From Xanthomonas indica (GTDB lineage Bacteria; Pseudomonadota; Gammaproteobacteria; Xanthomonadales; Xanthomonadaceae), in contig NZ_CP131914.1 of the NCBI RefSeq assembly GCF_040529045.1, forward strand, positions 2,278,501 to 2,342,500: a DNA stretch of 64,000 nt. Reading direction: 5' to 3'. The translations under genes and the position numbers were made by a program. The notes under the pieces were generated by a model. It worked only from the letters and a program-made list of their open reading frames with translations. It was not told the DNA's origin and searched no databases. Shown here piece by piece: positions 59,813-64,000 of the stretch. Each line of letters opens with the position of its first letter. Positions within the stretch are counted from its first letter, which is position 1.

Positions 59813-62125
59813 ATGAACAAGTTCGTCGTATCGATTGTCATGGCGCTGGCGTGCTGCGCCGGGGCTGCCCAGGCCGCACCCAGCGTCGCCGACTACCAGC
59901 GCTCGCTGGGCCTGCGCGAGGCCTGGATCGGCCTGACCGAGAACGTGACCTGGCCGGCGCAGTGGCGCGACGACGGCGCGTTCTACTACCGCAAGACCGT
60001 GCCGGGCGGCTTCGCCTTCGTGGTCGAGGACGTGGCCAGCCAGCGCAAGCAGCCGGCGTTCGACCAGCAGCGGCTGGCGCGGGCGCTGAGCGCGGCGACC
60101 GGCACCACCTACCCGGCGCTGCGCCTGCCGTTCGTGCGCTTCGCCTACGTCCCCGAGGGCGGCAAGGCACAGGCGGCGATCGCCTTCGATCTCGACGAAC
60201 TGCCGTGGCGCTGCACCCTCACCACCTACGTCTGCGCGCGCGCCGACAGCGGCCCGCAGCCGCGACCGCGCGGCTTCGGCGTGGTCCGCGATCTCAGCGT
60301 GCCGGCCGACGCCACCCCGCGGCGCTCGCCGGACGGGCGCTGGGACGCCTATGTCGACGGCAACGCGGTGCTGCTGCGCGCGGTGGCCGACGGGCATACG
60401 CTGCGCCTGGCCGACGACGGCCGCAGCGACGATTTCTACGATCCGGAAACCATCGCCTGGTCGCCGGATTCGCAGCGGCTGGCGCTGTACCGGGTGAAGC
60501 CCGGCTTTCCCCGCCGCGTCACCCGGGTGGAAGCGGCGCCGCCCGGCGGCGGCCAGCCGATCGTGCGCACCCAGCTGTATCCCAAGCCCGGTGATGCGGT
60601 GGACATCGAGCGGCCGGTGTTGTTCGACCTCGGCGCGCTGGCGCGCGGCGGCGCGCCCAAGCGCCTGCCCATCGACGACGCCTTGTTCGCCAATCCGTAC
60701 CAGCTCTCGCCGATCCAATGGCGCCGCGACAGCGCCAGCTTCGTGTTCGATTACGTGCAGCGCGGTTTCCAGCGCATGCGCGCGATCGCGGTGGACGCGG
60801 CCACGGGCCAGGCGCACGTGGCGGTGGGCGAGGACGCGAAGACCTTCGTCTATGCCGACCGCAGTTACCACCACGATGTCGATGGCCTGGGCCAGGAGAT
60901 CCTGTGGATCTCCGAGCGCGACGGCTGGCGCCACCTGTACCTGTTCGACGGTGCCAGCGGCCGGATCAAGACGCAGATCACCAAGGGCGAGTGGATCGTG
61001 CGCGATGTGCTGCGCGTGGACGACACGCAGCGGCGCATCTGGTTCACCGCCAGCGGCATGGATGCGGGCAAGGATCCCTATTACCGACACTTGTTCGCGG
61101 TGGATTTCGACGGCAGTCACCTGACCCGGCTGACCCAGGCCGATGCCGACCACGACGTGGCCATCGCCGACGACGGCCGCCACTACGTGGACGTGTACTC
61201 GCGTCCGGACATGGCGCCGGTGATGGAACTGCATGCCATCGACGGGCGCCTGCTGCAGGTGGTGGAGCGCGGCGACATCCGCAAGCTGCAGGCCGCCGGC
61301 TGGCGCGCGCCGCAGACCTTCGTCGCCAAGGGCCGCGACGGCAAGACCGACATCTGGGGCATGGTGGTGCGGCCGCGCGACTACGACCCGCACAAGAAGT
61401 ACCCGGTGATCGAGAACATCTACGCCGGCCCGCACGATTCCTTCGTGCCCAAGACCTTCTGGCCATTCGGCTACCACTCCGGTGGCGACAAGCAGATCGG
61501 CATGCAGGCCCAGGCCGACCTGGGCTTCATCGTGGTGATGATCGACGGCATGGGCACCGCCAACCGCTCCAAGGCGTTCCACGATGTGGCCTGGAAGAAC
61601 CTCGGCGATTCCGGCTTCCCCGACCGCATCGCCTGGCACAAGGCACTGGCTGCGCAGGATCCGTCCTACGACATCGGCCGTGTCGGCATCTACGGCGCGT
61701 CGGCCGGCGGGCAGAGCACGCTGGGCGCGCTCGAGCGGCATCCGGATTTCTACAAGGTGGGCGTGGCCTACGCGGGCTGCTACGACAACCGCATGGACAA
61801 GATCAGCTGGAACGAGCAGTGGATGGGCTGGCCGGTGGACGCCAGCTATGCGCGCGCCTCCGGCGTGGACAATGCGGCCAAGCTGCGTGGCGACCTGCTG
61901 CTGATCGTCGGCGAGCAGGACAGCAACGTCGACCCGGCCTCGACCGCACAGGTGGTGGACGCGCTGATCAAGGCCGGCAAGGACTTCGACCTGCTCGTCG
62001 TGCCCGGCGGCGAACACACCGTCGGCCGCTCCACCGGTCCCATCGACTACGTGCAGCGTCGCCAGTACGACTTCTTCGTGCGGCATCTGTTGGGGGAGCC
62101 GACGCCGGCGTGGAACAGGCTGTAG
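59813..62125 (+). CDS. Exported S9 prolyl oligopeptidase (DPP-IV-like)
   Basis: This 770-residue serine peptidase has a Sec signal (cleavage near AQAAPS, about residue 22), a DPP-IV-type beta-propeller (about 60-500) and an alpha/beta-hydrolase domain. The triad is S630 in GASAGGQ, D703 in EQDSNVD and H735 in GGEHTVG. Such enzymes remove Xaa-Pro dipeptides from peptide N-termini. Together with the M24 peptidase, this would give stepwise cleavage of proline-rich chains. A GTG at 59777 is in frame, but ATG 59813 gives the clean signal peptide. Confidence 0.92.
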   Translation: MNKFVVSIVMALACCAGAAQAAPSVADYQRSLGLREAWIGLTENVTWPAQWRDDGAFYYRKTVPGGFAFVVEDVASQRKQPAFDQQRLARALSAATGTTYPALRLPFVRFAYVPEGGKAQAAIAFDLDELPWRCTLTTYVCARADSGPQPRPRGFGVVRDLSVPADATPRRSPDGRWDAYVDGNAVLLRAVADGHTLRLADDGRSDDFYDPETIAWSPDSQRLALYRVKPGFPRRVTRVEAAPPGGGQPIVRTQLYPKPGDAVDIERPVLFDLGALARGGAPKRLPIDDALFANPYQLSPIQWRRDSASFVFDYVQRGFQRMRAIAVDAATGQAHVAVGEDAKTFVYADRSYHHDVDGLGQEILWISERDGWRHLYLFDGASGRIKTQITKGEWIVRDVLRVDDTQRRIWFTASGMDAGKDPYYRHLFAVDFDGSHLTRLTQADADHDVAIADDGRHYVDVYSRPDMAPVMELHAIDGRLLQVVERGDIRKLQAAGWRAPQTFVAKGRDGKTDIWGMVVRPRDYDPHKKYPVIENIYAGPHDSFVPKTFWPFGYHSGGDKQIGMQAQADLGFIVVMIDGMGTANRSKAFHDVAWKNLGDSGFPDRIAWHKALAAQDPSYDIGRVGIYGASAGGQSTLGALERHPDFYKVGVAYAGCYDNRMDKISWNEQWMGWPVDASYARASGVDNAAKLRGDLLLIVGEQDSNVDPASTAQVVDALIKAGKDFDLLVVPGGEHTVGRSTGPIDYVQRRQYDFFVRHLLGEPTPAWNRL

Positions 62126-62133
62126 GGGGGGGC

Positions 62134-62162
62134 GGGATTTGGGATTGGGGATTGGGGATTCG
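62134..62162 (+). repeat. GGGATT-type short interspersed repeat
   Basis: Four tandem units lie nine bases after the S9 peptidase stop, in plus orientation. Together with 62766-62794 they bracket tandem array 2 in opposite orientation. Confidence 0.75.
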
Positions 62163-62203
62163 CAAAGGCGTGGTGGTTCCTGTTCCCGCGGGACTCGGCT
62201 TTT

Positions 62204-62734
62204 CCCTTCTCCCCTCGGGAGAAGGTGCCCCGCAGGGGCGGATGAGGGTGCGGGGGGATGCACCAGGTTCTGGGGCATCGCGCGGCCTCCGTCCCCTCAC
62301 CCCAACCCCTCTCCCGAGGGGAGAGGGGCTTTGGCTTTTCCCTTTTCCCCTCGCGAGAAGGTGCCCCGCAGGGGCGGATGAGGGTCCGGGAGATGCACCA
62401 GGTTCTGGGGCATCGCGCGGCCTCCGTACCCTCACCCCAACCCCTCTCCCGAGGGGAGAGGGGCTTTGGCTTTTCCCTTTTCCCCTCGCGAGAAGGTGCC
62501 CCGCAGGGGCGGATGAGGGTCCGGGAGATGCACCAGGTTCTGGGGCATCCCGCGGCTCCGAACCCTCACCCCAACCCCTCTCCCGAGGGGAGAGGGGCTT
62601 TGGTTTTTCCCTTCTCCCCTCGGGAGAAAGTGCCCCGCAGGGGCGGATGAGGGTCCGGGAGATGCACCAGGTTCTGGGGCATCGCGCGGGCTCCGAACCC
62701 TCACCCCAACCCCTCTCCCGAGGGGAGAGGGGCT
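62204..62734. repeat. Tandem array of the compound inverted-repeat element, array 2
   Basis: Four units of 134-135 bases are present; the shared spacer (GATGCACCAGGTTCTGGGGC) recurs at 62258, 62393, 62528 and 62662. Each has a CTTCTCCC/GGGAGAAGG-type hairpin plus GTGCCCCGCAGGGGCGGATG on one side. The other side has CCCTCACCCCAACCCC plus a CTCTCCC/GGGAGAG hairpin. The near-identity of the copies points to recent tandem duplication. Confidence 0.9.
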
Positions 62735-62765
62735 TCAGATCATCGCGCCGACGCGCCCGCTCTTG

Positions 62766-62794
62766 CCAATCCCCAATCCCGACTCCCCAATCCC
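62766..62794 (-). repeat. GGGATT-type short interspersed repeat
   Basis: Four tandem units in minus orientation follow array 2 and lie 64 bases before the flagellar-like gene. Confidence 0.72.
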
Positions 62795-62857
62795 ACCCCT
62801 CAAGCCCCCGCCAACTCCGCCGATAACCCGGCAAGTCTCCCTGCGCCCCGACCCGCC

Positions 62858-63166
62858 ATGACCGCCATCGCTCCCAGTTCTTCGATCGCGCTATCCGGCA
62901 TGCGCGCCGCGACGTCCGGGTTGCAGGTGCGCGCCAACAACATCGCCAATCTCGCTACCGAGGGCTTCCAGCGTTCGGTACCGGTGAATCAGGCCACCGC
63001 CGGTGGCGGCGTGGTCGGGCAGGTGCAGCAGGCCGACGGGCAGGGCAGCGATCTGGTCGACGACATGGTCGGCACGCTGACCGAGCGCACCGCGTTCCAG
63101 GCCAATGCGCGCGTGCTGCGTGCGGCCGACGACAGTATCGGCAGCCTGCTCGACGTGCTCGCCTAA
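62858..63166 (+). CDS. Short flagellar rod/hook-like protein (orphan)
   Basis: This 102-residue protein begins with a flagellar rod N-terminal motif (ALSGMRAATSGLQVRANNIANLATEGF) and ends with a rod-type C-terminal helix (NARVLRAADDSIGSLLDVLA). It lacks the middle domain of FlgE/F/G, so it consists of just the two segments that form the axial coiled coil. No other flagellar gene is nearby. It could be a variant rod part, or an unrelated use of the fold. A close annotated family exists, but its function is unknown to me. Confidence 0.7.
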   Translation: MTAIAPSSSIALSGMRAATSGLQVRANNIANLATEGFQRSVPVNQATAGGGVVGQVQQADGQGSDLVDDMVGTLTERTAFQANARVLRAADDSIGSLLDVLA

Positions 63167-63284
63167 GCCGTCACCGACGCGCTGCGCTCCCGCAACACAG
63201 CACCGCCGCGACCACGCGGCTATGCGGTTTTCCGCATCCATCCTCGGCACAGCGCACAAGACGCTGCGGCGCGCGCAGCGCACG

Positions 63285-63299
63285 ATGCGACGATCGCAT
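63285..63299. promoter_or_regulatory. Inverted repeat before the Tat-exported protein gene
   Basis: ATGCGA-CGA-TCGCAT is an exact 6-bp inverted repeat 17 bases before the start codon at 63317, close to the expected ribosome-binding region. It may be an operator or an RNA hairpin limiting translation. Confidence 0.3.
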
Positions 63300-63316
63300 T
63301 GCATCGGGGACGGTAG

Positions 63317-64000
63317 ATGGATCGGAGAGATTTCCTGCGGCAGGGCTTGGCGGTCGGCGCGATTGCCGGCGTGGAAGCGCTGGCCGGGCGTGCCGCTGCG
63401 GCACCGACAGCAGCCAGCGCCGCGCGGGCGCCGGCAGCGCCGCACCTGCGGCCGCTTGCGGCCGACGCGCTCGCCGGGCATACGCTGCAATGCCGTTTCG
63501 TCGAGGCCGGTGCGACCTGGGAGGTCTACGAAGACCTGCGCCAGCCCGACGGCGATCTGACCCTGCGCGGGCCGGGCGGGGTGCTGGTGCTGGGCAAGCG
63601 CACCGAAGCGGTGTTCCCGGCGGCGCAGGCGCCGTACTTCGGCATGGCCCTGGCCGAAGTGGCGATGGCCGATGCCGATCTGCTCGCCGATCGCTTGCTG
63701 CGCGATGGCGACCCGCGCGCCGATGAGGTGCGCGACGTGGCGCCGCCGCCGGCCTCGCAACTGGATCCCAAGGACTACAACGGGCGCCTGCCGTGGACCA
63801 CCTTCGTCGGCACCCGCGAATGCGCCGACACCATGCCGGTGTACCCGGACGGGCGTACCCGCTGCTACCGCGCCATCCAGACGTTCCCGGAACTGGGCAA
63901 GGACGAACTGGTGCGGCGTCGCAGCGAAGGCCTGCTCGGTGGCTGGATGCCGGCGGTGCGCAAGGTGGTGCCGGCCGGCGACGGCCGCTACTACGACATC
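63317..64000 (+). CDS. Tat-exported protein of unknown function (5' part only)
   Basis: The frame starts at ATG 63317 and stays open to the window edge (228 codons), so the gene is cut. The first residues MDRRDFLRQGLAVGAIAG form a twin-arginine signal (RRDFL) with a hydrophobic stretch and an Ala-rich cleavage region near residue 30. Tat export implies folding, often with a cofactor, before crossing the membrane. The mature part has a beta-rich start and a pair of cysteines (in TRECAD and RTRCYR). I cannot name the family from this part. Confidence 0.7.
   Translation, partial: MDRRDFLRQGLAVGAIAGVEALAGRAAAAPTAASAARAPAAPHLRPLAADALAGHTLQCRFVEAGATWEVYEDLRQPDGDLTLRGPGGVLVLGKRTEAVFPAAQAPYFGMALAEVAMADADLLADRLLRDGDPRADEVRDVAPPPASQLDPKDYNGRLPWTTFVGTRECADTMPVYPDGRTRCYRAIQTFPELGKDELVRRRSEGLLGGWMPAVRKVVPAGDGRYYDI

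Larger units (their letters stand above)
62126..62857. other. Repeat-filled gap between the S9 peptidase and the flagellar-like gene
   Basis: Of these 732 bases nearly all are repeat: a GGGATT-type block at 62134-62162, tandem array 2 at 62204-62734 and another GGGATT-type block at 62766-62794. Open frames inside are by-products of the 135-base period. No gene is supported. Confidence 0.75.

Noticed and set aside
57956-62278. Very long minus-strand frame (1440 codons) opposite the permease and S9 peptidase genes
   Set aside because: It is antisense to two well-supported genes and rich in His, Arg, Ala and Gln, as expected from the complement of GC-rich codons. It has no recognisable domain.
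62258-62650. Open frame of 130 codons with a 45-residue internal repeat
   Set aside because: It lies wholly inside tandem array 2. The period of about 135 bases is a multiple of three, which makes the frame look like a repeat protein. There is no ribosome-binding site or known family.
57592-62734. The two repeat arrays considered as CRISPR
   Set aside because: Units are 134-139 bases with conserved interiors, not short repeats with unique spacers, and no cas gene is present.

Overview
The window is very GC-rich chromosomal DNA from a gammaproteobacterium of the family Xanthomonadaceae, most like Xanthomonas. The grounds are the protein sequences (PNPase, RimP, NuoL and FtsY are of xanthomonad type), the gene orders nuoA-N / initiator tRNA / rimP-nusA-infB-rbfA-truB-rpsO-pnp and ftsY-mutY-yggX, frequent GTG starts, and the interspersed GTAGGAGCGGCTTCAGCC palindromes and GGGATT repeats in the gaps. 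No integrase, transposase, phage gene or CRISPR array was seen.

Layout. (1) 10-14861: the complete 14-gene nuo operon for NADH:quinone oxidoreductase (complex I), with most genes overlapping or nearly touching, closed by a strong terminator. (2) 15028-24726: an initiator tRNA with its own promoter, followed by the transcription/translation/RNA-decay cluster rimP, nusA, infB, rbfA, truB, rpsO and pnp. (3) 24953-31601: a GAF-EAL c-di-GMP phosphodiesterase, a DUF3175 protein and the large helicase Lhr. (4) 31879-36269: a probable flagellar-sigma (FliA) promoter driving two paralogous chemoreceptors and a CheW, then a very hydrophilic 60-residue protein. (5) 36491-41955: tRNA-Ala(CGC), an H-NS-family protein, RNase D, a lipoprotein with a formylglycine-generating-enzyme-like domain, an M48 metalloprotease and a DUF6491 lipoprotein. 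(6) 42261-45245, minus strand: yggX, mutY, ftsY.

(7) 45599-62125 is the most interesting part. A PAS-AraC regulator is divergent from a tightly overlapping operon that encodes a complete 4-hydroxyproline pathway: epimerase, three-subunit D-hydroxyproline dehydrogenase, pyrroline-4-hydroxy-2-carboxylate deaminase and 2-oxoglutarate-semialdehyde dehydrogenase. An Xaa-Pro-type M24 peptidase is translationally coupled to it. Downstream on the same strand lie two exported DUF885 putative metallopeptidases, an APC amino-acid permease and an exported DPP-IV-like S9 peptidase. Read together, they look like a system that cuts proline/hydroxyproline-rich peptides, imports the pieces and turns hydroxyproline into 2-oxoglutarate. 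For a plant-associated xanthomonad the natural source would be cell-wall hydroxyproline-rich glycoproteins. That integration is inference; the individual family calls are strong.

(8) 62858-64000: an orphan, very short flagellar-rod-like protein and the 5' part of a Tat-exported protein that runs off the window.

The gaps carry three repeat families: REP/REPIN-like palindromes (3 copies), a GGGATT-type short repeat (6 copies), and a compound inverted-repeat element of about 140 bp. The compound element is present once at 43709, as a half copy at 45481, and expanded into two tandem arrays (57592-58043 and 62204-62734).
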